Below are positions 32,901 through 46,401 of a DNA stretch of 64,000 nt, piece by piece. Under the pieces are notes generated by a model that worked only from the letters and a program-made list of their open reading frames with translations, made no database searches and was not told where the DNA came from. The position numbers and the translations under genes were made by a program. How positions within the stretch are numbered: the first letter of the stretch is position 1; every line of letters begins with the position of its first letter. The stretch comes from Numida meleagris (taxonomy: Eukaryota; Chordata; Aves; Galliformes; Numididae), in NCBI RefSeq assembly GCF_002078875.1, contig NC_034424.1, forward strand, positions 9,376,959-9,440,958, read 5' to 3'.

Positions 32901-35556
32901 ACACCATTCATTTCCTTAATGTATTTAAAGTTGTTTGTGAGATTAAATTTGAATCCTTGTTATCCATAGGTTAAGGGAATAACAAGCAACATAACTGTAT
33001 GTGAATGTGATAGTTACACTTCAGATATTCTGTACACTGGGACCTCCTGAAAAGATACTTTGCATTGCCAAAACCCCATGCAGTGTTGGCATTTTGTCTC
33101 CTGAAGGAGCACGTTTTGGCTGATGTGTTAGTCGTAAGTGTGCTGCATATGTTCTTGAGTAAAGTGACTTTTTCTCTATTCTAAAGGCCAGCACAGCTAA
33201 CGACATTGTTAAGTTAGTGACTGACTGTTAAGCTTTCAGTTTAAGAAGTAACTGAGTATTTGAACTTTTTATATTAGGAGCTTTCAGATGAGATTGAAGA
33301 CTACACTCATCGTTTTAATACTGAAGATCAGGTGGAATGGAACCTGGTTCTTCAGGAAGTGGCAGCTTTTATTGAGGTGAGAATACTATTTCTTTCTAAT
33401 TGTCAGTTTGAAGTAAATTTTTCTGACTTCTTCACCAAAGTATTCCTGTGTCACCAGCTCTATGCTAAGCAGGTGTGCCATGTGGAGGGGCCGGGTACTT
33501 GCCCAATTAAATCATTGAAATGCATTTATGGTAGTGTAGCAGTGACAGCTGTGCAATTGCCTAAAGAGTCAGGCCTGGTCATACAATGTAGTGAAGACAG
33601 AATCGTGAAGCTGAGACCCACTTGGTCATCTTTTTATTTCTGCTGCTGTGGAAGCCAGCCCTATTTGCTCATTGTTTGTTTTTGTTTCAAGGTGTACTTT
33701 GATGGTTGGTGTGCCTTTCCTTTGTGGCTTTCATACAAACATGGCAAATTAATTTTAAAAATCTGCCTCAATTTTGGGAAGTTTGTAAGTGAGAAGACTT
33801 TTGATCTTCTACACTAAATGCAAACCTGTGTGTTCTGTTGAATTCCTGATTTATTCTGGTTATTTTTTTAGGCAGACCCTGTAATGGTTTTAAATGACGA
33901 CAACACCATTGTAATCACCTCCAACAGGCTTTCTGAAACTGGAGCTCCACTGCTAGAGCAGGGAATGATAGTGGGACAGCTTGCTCTTGCAGATGCACTG
34001 ATTATTGGGAACTGCAATAACCAGGTAAAAGAGATTGTGAGGTCTTAAACTTGTATTGTTACAGCTCAGATTCTCTCCCTCACGGTGATATCTCTTACTC
34101 ACGCAACAGAATATTTAGATTATTGCAGTAGAGGCTAGATACAATTGATTTTTCATATAAGAGATTGTTCTTAGCAGTGTTCATGCTTGAGGGGTCTCAG
34201 TGGAACGTCTAGAAAAACCTTGACTCAGGCTTTCATCTGGCGTACTCCAGCTTGTTCCAACTTCACTTGCAGCAGGAACGGGTTTTCAGAAGACATTCAA
34301 GGTCTTATTTTTTAGACGATGATGATAATGAAATTGTGTAAACTTCATGAATGTGTAAACGTGAAATGTGTCAACTTCACTTATCTCTGAACTGTTTCTT
34401 CAGATAAATAGCGGAGTTGGATGTAAACTAGAGTTTGTGTATCTTCCAAATTTTGTCTAAATACAGAGTACATAGGGGATTCCATCACATGATTTGTAAA
34501 CAACTCAGAGAAGTCTAATTTGTGAATATGGTGAACTGGCCTGGTAGAGCTGTAGTGAATAGACTTTGTCCTGTAGGAGCTCCTCAAAGTCATTCACGGG
34601 TCTTTCAAGATTCAGAGACAATATTGACAGAAAATGTTGTGTGGGATGCAGTTGAGACTCTCGGATAATTCCAAGGAAACAGACTGCTTAATTTGATTCT
34701 GGCAGAGTAAACCATTTAACTCTTTTTGCAGGTGAAGTTCAGTGAATTGACAGTTGATATGTTCCGAATGCTGCAAGCACTTGAAAGGGAACCAATGAAT
34801 TTAGCTTCACAGATGAACAAACCTGGAATGCAGGTGAGTTTTGTTTCAGTGACAAACTTGGCAACAGATCTTAACATACTGGGAGAGGGAGAGGGGAAGA
34901 AGAAAACAAAACTATCTTTCTGCATTGTCACTGGGCAGAGCCAGTTAGGAAGGCTGATTTAGCTCTTATCAGAAATTAATGAAGGGTAGCTCAGATCTGT
35001 GGAGTCTGACCCGAGTAATGTTTCCTTTGTTTTTGTTTTCTTGGGGGAAAACTTCAATAGTGTGTGAATTATTAGAAGTGAACAGTTGGGCATCATTTCA
35101 CAAATGATTTACAGTGGTGTAGCCTGGTACTTCTGAAGGGGTGTCTGTCGTTGTCCATGTACGCTTACCCATTTCTTTGCTTTCACTCCAGCAGACATGT
35201 AGCCACATAAGTTCATCATCTTGCTAATTTGTATGAAAGTTAAATATCCCCTTCTGGGAAAGCACAAAATAGTACTGTATCTGTAGGTAAAAATAAATAG
35301 CTAGATCTTAATTTTTTTGAGACAGGGAACATTTTTTTTTTGCGTTGTTTTCGTGGATTGTGCTTTAGAGTGGACGTTTTAGATAACAAATTGCAGTGAG
35401 GGATAATGTGAAGTTCTGGTGCAAATACTTTGTCATACTTTACTGTATAGGAAATGCTGCATGGACAGACCGTTTCTGTGGGAAATATGTTGAAAATAAA
35501 CATGAAAAAAGCAGAAATTTAGAGGGTAATGAAGCTGCTTTGTAAATATAAAGTTG

Positions 35557-35577
35557 TTTTATTTATTTATTTATTTT
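35557..35577. repeat. (TTTA)n microsatellite
   Basis: Five tandem TTTA units directly upstream of the acceptor of the SCAI exon at 35585, where they also act as its pyrimidine-rich tract. Confidence 0.8.
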
Positions 35578-38500
35578 TCAATAGGAGTCAACGGAGAAAC
35601 CAGCCAGGCGGGAAAACCCTCACAAATACCTACTTTATAAACCAACTTTTAGCCAGCTGTACACGTTTTTAGCAGCATCATTTAAGGTTTGTGAGATCGG
35701 TGAATTTTGGTTGCCCACATGCTCAGCCTTTTGCAGAATTTAAAAGCATCTGCTTTGTCATGTGGACTGTCCTTAGACAGGATGAAAAGAGATTTATTTT
35801 ACAAGTCTGTGTGGGAACCTGGATGTGTTACTTTTGTTGTCCACCTGGGAATTTTGAAGGGTCAGGGGAAGAGACAGGTACTGCACACCCTGGGGTATTT
35901 GGAAATAAAAGAATTCCTGCCAGAACCTGAATTGTTTGGGAGTTAGCTCACGTGTGTCTTGACAGCTTGGGGTTTCTGTATCTCAGAAGGCCTCAGATCT
36001 GGGTTGGTAATAACAAATTCTATGTGGAAGCAAATCTTTTTTTTTTTAACTGCTGTTTGAACTTCTAAGGCCAGCCTAAAGATCTGTATGGAAACAAACG
36101 AACAACAGTATCAATATACCATCAGTTTACATTTTTGTCTATATGCTCATCTGTTTAAAGGGGTCTACATAGTGGGGAGTGGTACATACACCTAAGAAGA
36201 ATAGCATGAAGGAAAGCTAGAAGTAGGAGTAGCACAATCTTTAATGATAATATTTTTATTAAGATAATGATAGAGTATTATTCATTTCTTCCCTTGCCAC
36301 TCTTCTCTCTATTTGAATTTCAGGAGCTGCCTGCAAACAGTGTGCTGCTGATTTACTTGTCTGCCACGGGCGTGTTCCCATCAGGTCGTTCGGATAGTGA
36401 AGGTACAATAAAGGAATGCTCCCTGTCATGAACAGGGCTTGAATTCTCTTTGTGTTCCAGGACAAGTGACCAAGAAAGATGTCACAAAGCTCCTTTTAAA
36501 AGACAAGTCGATTTTATTCTACTGTTTACTTAGATTGTCATTTCTTTGCACAAGCAGTAGATAATTCCTGTGTTTTAATTAGTGTGCATTAACCTGGGAC
36601 CTTTTTAAAGGACATAGCCAGTTTTTGATGCATCTGAAGTATTAACAGCTTTACCAATTTTGAAGACTACATGGCTCAATTGATGCATCCGTGCAAACTT
36701 AATAAAATAGCTAACTGGCACTTTGTGATTCTTTCAAATCTCTGGTACTATGAGAACGTATGGTCAGGAGATGGGTGCTAAAAGGGCTGAAGTGTCTGCA
36801 TGGACTGTTCTATTTGCATACTTGTTAATGTAACTATTTTGTGACTATTCAAGCCCTTCTCATGATTTTTTGCCTATTCCCCTCACCTCATCCTCCTGTT
36901 CTTTGCAATTCAGCAGAATATTTGGATGCAGCTGCAGTGTAAAATCTGGAAACTGGTTGGCTGAAGCAAACACAGTCAAAAGATCTACTTATATTTTTAT
37001 AATTTAAGGAAAAAAATGTTTTTAATATCCTAAATATTGTACACACCTCATCTGATTGAGACTTGCATTCCTTTATAAGATGCATGCCTTGTCCATTCCC
37101 ATGCATGATCTATATAGAGCTCTCAAAATGTTAAAGGTAAAAAATAAAAAAAAAATCCCTGTCAGCTTTTGATTGTGGCAGTGATTTTTTTTTAAATGCT
37201 TTTAACATTTTACTTTTTGCTATGACTTGTTAGTGGGTTCTGGCTGAACTGTTCTTTACAGCTTGTGTTATGTTCACTTCACTGCATGTATTATTTCAGC
37301 TTAATACCTTATCATTGAGCCATCAGGGCTCTGTTTTCTGAAGAGCTGCATAGTCAGACTTCAGCTTTTATGAAATAAACCTCATTACAACTGCGTTCTT
37401 TTAATAAGGTGATACAGTCTGCATGGACTGAAAAGTTCTACCTTGTTAAAAGAGAGAGCAAGTTGCACTGTCTGTCGCCTGTAAGCCATTAGTGTTTGAC
37501 AGGTCACGTGTGAGACATTTCTAACAGTGCTAAATTAATGTATGTTCCGTTCCTAATTTTGTAGCCCCAAAGCTTCCTTTGAAATGGAAAAGTGTCCTAT
37601 GTAGCCAATCCTGAAAAAGTTGTAGTTGGTGGCCAAATGTGAGTCAACCAACTCTGCAAATTTATAACAGTATTAGGAAACCCTAATACTGTCTTCAACT
37701 AAAGTTAGTGATGCTTCATACCCATATCAATGGCAGAAATATTTCTTGGTATCCCTAGCGCATTGATTTTTTTATGTAGGAATTGATATTTTTCGGCCAT
37801 TCCTTTCATTTTTGCTCTCAATCAAACAGATAGGCAGGTAGCTCAGTTGTACAAACTTAACGGAATCTTTCTTTAGGTTACTTAGGAGTTCATGTCCAAG
37901 CTATGTGCATTTAAAAACTGTGAACTCTGTATTTGAAGTCTTAAAAAATCTTTGCTGCAGATTGGAAATCTGGCTAAAGTGTTTTGTCCCTTCTAGGAAC
38001 ACTGAAAGCATATTCATTCTCTGAACTTTTTCTTCTCCCCTTTGCAGTGTCCTTACTACAGATATTATATCAACTCTGAGAGGCTAAAGGGATTTTGATT
38101 GATTTAGCATTAGTTTTTGGTGAGATTCTGGTTATAGAATATACTAGCTTATACAGACATTTATCAAAGGTATTGATTTTTCTGTATGAAACATGTAGTG
38201 GGTTTTAATCTTTTGCTATCTAGTGTAATGAGGGCTTATATTTGGATCTTTTGTGTTATATTTGTGGATAAATAGTGAATGAATAAATTAGAAAATATGA
38301 AGTCGCATTTTTCTTCTATTTTGATGGATGACTGAACTACTAAATATGAGTTGCATGGAGTATGTAGCCAGTAAAGTCTCCACATTCCTCCATTTTCTCA
38401 CTACAGCTGTAGTAGTTCAGACTCACTTTGTTTCCCGAGATTTTTGATTGCTTCCTTCTTCCCCTATATTCATTAAGTTTGTAATAGAGCTTAGTTACCT

Positions 38501-39204
38501 CTGTTAATTTCAAATTTCTTTTTGCCATCTGTAGGTCCATATGATTTTGGTGGTGTTCTAACAAATAGTAACCGGGACGTTATAAATGGAGATGCAATCC
38601 ACAAGCGAAACCAATCTTATAAGGAGATGCATTGGTAAGTTTCATGAGTGTGACAACTGCAAACTCAGAATTTGTCTTTAATACAAGAAAATCTATCGGA
38701 GCCTCTTGAATTCAAACCATTCATTGCAGGACATCATAAATCTAGACTGGTTTGAACTTCAGCAACTGTGAATGACTGTGCGATTCTAAATGATGATTTA
38801 AGCATGGGAAGTATTACTGTGACTTAAGGTAAATTCTGTATTATTGGAAAGCTTCAAGTTAACGGATGATTAGTTTTCAAGAAGATAAACATCTCTGCAT
38901 CTCTTGTTCAGAAAGAACTAACGACAAATGCAGTAATCTGTGTTACAAAGAATACCAAATTAGTTTTGCAGTTACTTTCTCAGGGTGAATCTGAAGACTG
39001 AGGCAGGAGGGATTTGCTGACTTTTTAATCTGGACATCAACAGCTATGTGTCTGAGAAACTTGTGCCCTGTCACAGCTTCATAGCAATTCTAGTGCTCTG
39101 TGAAACATCTTTCTCTTTTCAGCCTTCACCCTGGGGATCTCTACCCTTTCACAAGAAAGCCACTCTTTATCATTGTGGATTCTTCGAACAGTGTGGCCTA
39201 TAAG

Positions 39205-42200
39205 GTAAGGCTCTTGAAGACAGCTATTTTCATGATAGGATACAGTGTCAACCCCTAGTTAGCTTACACTTTTAACGGGATATTTTTTTAAACACTTTGT
39301 ATTCAGTCTTTCTTTTCTTTTGAGGTTGTGCATGCTAGTCAGGATCTGATCCTATGAATAGGAACAAGAAGGAGAAGCACATGAACAGCCGCTCATTGGA
39401 AAGTATTAAATCCTCCCGGAGGGAATAAAGGTTCAAGATTTCCAAGATCTCTGGTGGGAGGTTTATTTTTGTTATATACCAAAGACAAATCTTGGTGTGT
39501 GTGTGCATGGGGGAGGGCACTAACTAATCTGCTTTTTTTTTTCCAGTCATCCAGCAATCAGTTGCCTTTAACCACCTGAAACAAATCAAAGCATTGAGAC
39601 CAATCTTTTAAAACATGGGGTGTCTGTGTCTGTAAAGTATCTCAACTAAGGAAATAACAAGACTCAAATTAGCATCCAGTGTTACTGTAGAGTGGTGTAT
39701 GCTTGAACAATGAGTCTCCTTCTAGGGTGCTATCAACTTAAAGTAGAATTACTCCATACCAAATCATATCTGGGAATCTGCAATTTGGGTAATAAAGAAG
39801 CAGGCATTTGCAGTCTCAGTTGCCCATTGCATCTGGAGAGCATTACGGCACTTATTTCGCTCATGAATTAGATATTATGAATGTGCTATATCTGGGGAAA
39901 GTGCCACTTCCTTATGTCTTGCTTTTTATAGCTCCATTATTTGTAGTGAGAAAAGTGAACGTTCACAGCTGCGTTTCTGAGGAGGAATAGGGACGTCTAG
40001 TGGCCAGATGAACTTGTTCTTTGTTTAAACGATGCAGACTGTGGATACTGTTTTAAAGGCTTGTGTTGGCTAATGAGTTACTAAATTAGTGATCAGTATG
40101 ATTCAGAATTGTTCTGTATTAAGCCGCGTAATTCTTACCTGACAGTCTTAAAAATGGTCTGGCTTCTCTGTAGAGTTTTGTTTGTAGTATTGTAATGCAT
40201 TTCAGAGGGCTTTTTAACCTCTACTGCATTTAACTTCACCACACTAGCTTGCAGCACAAATCTGCTTTTTATTAAATCTCTTCTCCATTTAAAGGGAGAG
40301 AAGTGCAATTAGAGTGCTTTACTTGTCTTCCTGAGAAAAAAATTTGGTAGGGACTCATTTTTCTCTGCTCTTTCTTGACATTGATTCCTATATAGTTTTT
40401 TTGTTATCTTTTTAACTGAAGGTCAGTGACAGAATTCTCAATCTCAGTATTCCCTAGCGCTCGTAAATTCCTGTCTGTTGTTGGTTCTGCATGTGCTTAC
40501 ATGCTTGGTTTCATGTAGCCAGCATATATTAGCAGTGCTGTCCTGCAGATATCCCCTGGGTCTGTTACAGGGTGCTTTGTAGACTCGAACACTGGCACGA
40601 AGAGGTTCTGTGTAATTGTGAAAAGTTGAAGTCAGCATGCAGACTTTATTTCTACAGAGTGGCTCTGATCTTTTCTGATAGGACAGCAGCTATCCTGACA
40701 TTTAAGTGTCACTGCTAGCAACACCAGCAGTAACAGCAACTGCTCACAGTTCCTCTTCTAAAACCCACTTCTGATCTCCTGTGCGCATTCTCATCCTCCC
40801 TACCTTTCTTGAAGATTTAAATACTGATGGCTGAAGGTACCTCCTTCCCACTTTGTCAGATAAGAAGCACTTACTTGAACAGCTTATTCCCCTATAGATT
40901 TCGCTGAAAGGGGAAGATAACTGCAAATCAAGCATATTTACTTTAAGCTTTTGTTGATTTATTTTAAACCTCGATTGAAATGTAGATGGCCGTGTTCTTG
41001 AAGGTTACCACTGTGTATGTGGATGAAATAATATTTTAAAACCAATATTTTCATGTAGCTGTGGTTGCGTGCAATTACAATCCAATGCAGAGTTGTAAAG
41101 AGTACTGCTCCAGCCAGTAAGAATGCAATGCCTTTGTCAGTGATGTGATGTAATTCTCAATTTAGTAAAGTTTATGTATGAAATGACCTCTTTTGGAGAT
41201 TACAGGTAGTTTTGGTTTTTTTTTTTTTTCAAATAAATGTTTATGAGATGTGAAATGTGTTTTTAAAAGCTGTGCTTTTGTTGGGAAGCTTGAATACTGA
41301 AGTGAAAAAAGAGCCAATTTTCAACCAAAAATGTGGTTTACCCTTTTTGGAGTTGCCCATGCACTGAAGGGCAGGGTGTTTCCTAATCTAGAACTGCTGT
41401 CAGCATCCACTCTGCAGGGCTGTTTTTTCTGGCACACCGTGTGGTCCTCCCCTGAGTCCTGTCTGTAACCTGCTCCTTTTCCTTTGTTGCGTGCACGCAC
41501 ACAACTCTTCCCTGTGGAATTCAGGAGCTCGGGTGGTAGAGAGTGAATCCTGGTGTTCGCTTGGGCTGTGGTTGGCAGTTGTGTCTGGGCAAGAGCTGAG
41601 ACAGGTACCTGGAATCTTGAGATTCTCGTTCTCCTGGATCCATAGTTTAGATGTAGCAGCTGGTAGAAGCAGCCATCTTCCAAAGAGTTCTATGATAGGC
41701 TAACCCAGGTAGTTTCTCCCCTTTGTAGGACTTAGTAGTTGTATTGACCTAACCACCTGGGGCATTTAGAATCCAAAACATTCACAGATGCTGTCAAGGA
41801 ATAACGCCTTTCTTGAGATATGTGATTGACCCTTGGTTTTACTTTATAGCTTTAGGCAATGTTTAATAGCAATATTCATTTTACTGAGGGAACGTGTGAG
41901 AAATCTGCTTTGGCATCTAACTGCGTGATAGAAGATTGAATTCAACATGTGAATCTGTTCATGAATACTAAGCACATGTTACTTGAGAATGTGTGACCTG
42001 CCAGTGCCTATTCATTCAAACTGGCAATGTCTGTAGTGACTCCTTAATTTTTAAATGTTTATTTATCATTCACTATTACTAACGACTGAGCTGGCTGCAG
42101 ATACTGTCTTCATGATAGTAGTCTTTGTTTCTTCATTAGAAACTGAACCTTAATGTCTAGCATTATAAGTCTGCTTCTGGATCTTGTTGAAATAAAGGGT

Positions 42201-43333
42201 TTTTAGGACTGGTAGCCACTCAGTCAGATATGGGTAGTTTACTTTCTTTGGATTGGATTATTATCTTTAGCAGACTTGGATGAAATTAGTTTTGTGAAAC
42301 TAATTGAATTGAAATACATTGCCTAGAGAGGAACGTTACGAGTGAATTATGCAGAAACCAGAAGGAATTAAAAAAATTAGCGTTTTGATGATTCTGCATA
42401 AGCAAATACTTCTGGTGATTTACACCTGACATTCAGAACCTGCCAATTTTAAGAATATAATCCGCAGAAGTGTGTGTTGTGTGCAAGCTCTGGGTGCATA
42501 GGGAAGAATGTAGATGTAATCGTTTACCTTTTCTCTGGCTTTGCAAGCCTGCAGTTTTAAGAAAGATGTTGTTGACAAGAGAGATGACAGGTAATGTGGG
42601 GAAGTTCGTTATGGGTTTCTTTCATGGTAATCATTATTACCAATCCGTATACCTGTTAGTTACATAATAGGATTATTACCAGGTAAATGGTAGCGAAGCA
42701 AGACAAAGACTTATTTTAAGGTTTCTGGAGGAATTCATGTGCAACAGGATGCTTGTGCAATCCTTAAAATGCTGGTAGAAGGTCTGTTAAATGGGTATTT
42801 TACAATGTGTCTTTAATATAGCAGATGTTGAGGTTATGACCTATTTGTTTTAAAGTGAACAGATTTTAAAACTTTTCTCCGCTGGGCTCTTCTGTTTCAT
42901 CAGGCATAATTCTCCTGCTAGAAAGAGAAGCATATAGAAAGCACTTTGATGGGATAATTCTGTTGGTATTGAGGAAAGACACTAGATCTATTTTGACCTT
43001 AATGCCATTGGCTTTCATTTCTATTGCTGGACATCCTTCCTGTTTGTTTATTTGTTTGCTTTGCCTACTACTGAAAGCCATATTTCCATGAATTTAGTGT
43101 CTGCTATGAGTGGCAGTGAAATGAGAGGATTAAGCAGCCTTAAAAATGTAATGGGTTATACCCCTTCTGTGCTGTGAGCTAGGGGTAAGTCAGTTTGTCA
43201 GTTTTACGGCTAATCTTAACTGTGTGACAGTAGTGTGTTCTTTGCCATGAATATTCTTTGTACCCTTAACCTGCTGAATATTCAAAAGCAAGCAGAGTGA
43301 CAATCAATACTTCAAAATTCTTATCTGTTACAG
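39205..43333 (+). other. SCAI: SCAI intron, 4.1 kb
   Basis: The second largest intron within the sequenced coding region. AT-rich, with no exon, RNA gene or recognisable repeat. Confidence 0.65.
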
Positions 43334-43722
43334 AATTTCACAAACTTATTTGGACAACCGTTGGTGTGCTTGCTTTCTCCAACAGCATATCCAAAAGCAT
43401 TACAAGGTATGTGTACTATGGCATTTCCTTGCCCAGTGCTGGGATTCTAATTTTTTTTTTAATTAATTATTGCTGCCATTATTAGCACTTGGGATAGTTC
43501 TGCTAGTACCCAAAGGTCAGCAGAATCCATTAAGGTATCAGCTTTTAAATGCCAAATCTAGAGCAAAATCTTCTCAGATCTGGTTCTGATTTGGAGGGTA
43601 ACCTTGGGAAAACTTGGATTTGCTTTGCCTGAGAAGGTGGGTCCATGGCAGGAACAGGCAAAGAAACGTTGTTTTTTCCATCTTTGTGGTTATGATAAAA
43701 TATAAACTATTCTTCCACAGGA

Positions 43723-44035
43723 AAGAAGGGGACAGGCTCTTTAGCAGGGTCTGGGGTGATAGAACAAGGGGAAATGGTTTCAAGATCAAAGAGGGTAGAT
43801 TTAGGTTAGATATAAGGAAAATAATCTTTTACAGTGAGGGTGGTGAGGCACTGGAACAGGTTGCTCAGTAAAGTGGTGGATGCTCCGTCCCTGGAGACTT
43901 TAAAGGTGAGGCTGGATAAGGCCTGGGCAGCCTGATGTAGCTGTGGTGTCCCTGCTCATTGCAGGGGAGTTGGACTAAATGGCCTTCAGAGGTCCCTTCC
44001 AACTCTAAGCATTCTATAATTCTCTGATTCTATTC
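43723..44035 (+). mobile_element. CR1 LINE, 3'-terminal fragment
   Basis: About 310 bases with the typical 3' end of an avian CR1 retroposon: the GTGAGGCACTGGAACAGGTTG segment type, GTCCCTGGAG, GGCTGGATAAGGCCTGGGCAG and AGGTCCCTTCCAACTCTAAG, ending in imperfect ATTCTATAATTCTCTGATTCTATT tail repeats. It is 5'-truncated as most CR1 copies are, lies in sense orientation within a SCAI intron, and carries no complete reverse transcriptase. It is the clearest avian marker in the window. Confidence 0.9.
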
Positions 44036-46110
44036 AAAATTTCCTTATTGGAATTTGCTGTATTAAGGTCACTTTTCATCACAAAGACAAGTATGAAGAT
44101 CTAGCTTAAGCTATATAGAGAAGGGTTAGGCAAGTATCATGAGCAAATGTGCAAGTAGTAGAAACTTCTCATTAGTTTCAGAACTAGTCCTGCTATTTAG
44201 CTGAAACTTAAGTAGAAAGTAAGTGTTGTAATAATTAATCCAATTTAAACAGAGACTTTGAAAAATAGAACTGAATTCTTTATCAAAAGCGGTTGCTTGT
44301 GTGACGTTCACTGATCAGTCAGGAATGTCTTGCTGTAGTTGTGAGCGTGTGGTACAGTGTGCTCAGGGTCTGCTAAGAAGTCTCTGCGCTGTGCTCATGT
44401 ACCTTCAACAGATAGGTGACAAAAGTATATGTAACTGACACAAACTCTGTTGTTAGAGAATTTAGTGGGTGAGCAACTTCATTCTGTGGCAAGGACAGCT
44501 TTTTTGTTTCATGCACCAAATGTATCTCTTTTGTCTATTGATTTTTAGATCAGTCTCAGCGGGGTAGCCTCTTCACGCTCTTTCTGAACAATCCTTTAAT
44601 GGCATTCCTATTTGTCTCTGGATTATCAAGCATGCGCAGAGGACTGTGGGAGAAGTGTCAAGATTACCTTAGAAAAATCAATCGAGACATTGCACAGCTG
44701 CTGACCCACTCCCGCTCCATAGGTATGTGCCTGCAGACTTACAGCTGAGACTTAGTGTGCTACTTCAGGAGATGCTGTTTTTACTTGCTCAGCCTTTCCA
44801 AGGGACAGAATAGCGAATAAGGGGGAGGCACAAGTATTTGTGGCTTCCCTCAGGTCTTATGTTGAAAGCCTTTCTGAACTGATTCACTTTGTTGCCTTTT
44901 TTTTTTTTTTTATAGATCAATCCTTTCTTCAGTTTTTTGGAGATGAATTTCTGCGTTTGCTTCTAACAAGATTTATCTTCTGTTCAGCTACTATGAGGAT
45001 GCACAAAATTTTCCGGGTATGCAAAGAGATTTGTCCCTTTGTGAGAACAACTGTTGAGTGCATATAGAACTGCAGGGTGGAAGAGTCTAACAACTAAACA
45101 TATCGTTGTGCCTTCAGAAAGACAGCTGATACTTATGTGCTAATGCCTTTAGCTTGCATTGAATTTGTGTCTTTGTACCTCTTCCAAAGAGGTGAAGCTT
45201 TTGTCTTGCTTCATTCTTATTCCTCTACATAAGTAGCAGATATTCTGATTCACTCTAAACAGCTTTGTCTGGAAGAAAAAATTCCTTTTGATAATGCAAG
45301 ATTATTATTTCTGTACAACTAAAAAGGCGTAGAATAAGAATATAAGAGAGAAGTGGGGAGGAGCAGAACTTCATTTCTGGAATGTATTCTAGCATGAATG
45401 GAGTTTGAAAGATGTTTGAAGTTTAAATGAATAAACGAAGCAGGAAGGTGGTATTTTCCCTCCCTGCTGGTTAATACTGTCCCAACAGTGAAATCCTGCT
45501 TCTGGATCTAAATCATTCTGTATTTCTGTCTGTTGGCATATAAACTGCCTACTCTATTTTTAAACATTACAGAAAAAAAAAAGAAAGTCAAAACACAGGA
45601 AGTGTATAGTATTCATCTCATCTAACTACAGATATCTAGTATCTTTACGAACCTAAGTTAGCTACTAGGCTTCCTGGATATCAGAGAAAAATAGGTCATC
45701 TGTGAATGGAGATAGATTAGTCCCCAGTGTCTTAGGATTTGTTTTAGGATGAGATGACTCTCCCAGTGGAGATGCTTAAATGTCTACAATTTCAAGAAAT
45801 AATCTCCAGCCTATTAGGTAAGTATAGGTCAAGTATTTTTTTTTTAATCATTATTATTATTTTATCTTATTTGGCAGAGCTTTTGTGAACATATGATTAA
45901 CCATCTTAGATGAACGGGCATTTATAGTGCCACTCTGAGTTAATGGGAAAAGAATACTGGAAGTGGCTTCATTTCTGATAGAATCTGTTCTCTCTCTGGC
46001 AGGCTAAACTGATTAGGTTATCTCTTATGTGAAATTGGCCTTTTGCAATCTTCTTCTGAAAAGCTGTAAAAATAAATGAATATCTGTTTCTCTTTGTTTT
46101 CACTGTCATC

Positions 46111-46116
46111 TAGCAG
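46111..46116 (+). promoter_or_regulatory. SCAI: NAGNAG tandem acceptor at the last SCAI exon
   Basis: The acceptor reads TAGCAG directly before GAAACACGAAAT. Use of the second AG gives the standard protein (IFR-ETRN). Use of the first AG adds one CAG codon in frame (IFR-Q-ETRN). Both are good YAG acceptors. Confidence 0.6.
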
Positions 46117-46395
46117 GAAACACGAAATTATCCAGAATCTTATCCTCAGCTGCCAAGAGATGAAACGGTGGAGAACCCTCACCTCCAAAAGCACATTTTG
46201 GAGCTGGCTTCCATACTGGATGTTAGAAATGTTTTCCTGGAAAACACTCTTGACGACTATTAAAAGAAACTGTCTTACTGCAAAGGGGTTTCCCAGGCCA
46301 CAGATTTTGAATGGTGCAGTTTTCTAATGTGAAAATCATAAAAGGAAGTACTTGATTTTATTTTTAAACTTAGGACCATTATTTTAAAAAGTAAT

Positions 46396-46401
46396 AATAA
46401 A
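46396..46401 (+). terminator. SCAI: Proximal AATAAA poly(A) signal of SCAI
   Basis: A canonical hexamer about 130 bases after the SCAI stop codon. It would give a short 3' UTR isoform. Confidence 0.45.

Noticed and set aside
33332..33817. A 161-codon open frame
   Set aside because: It begins inside the SCAI exon 33278-33376 in frame and then reads through the donor into the intron.
46076..46327. 83-codon frame at the end of SCAI
   Set aside because: It is out of frame with the last SCAI exon, whose correct frame gives ETRNYPESYPQLP and the conserved C-terminus.
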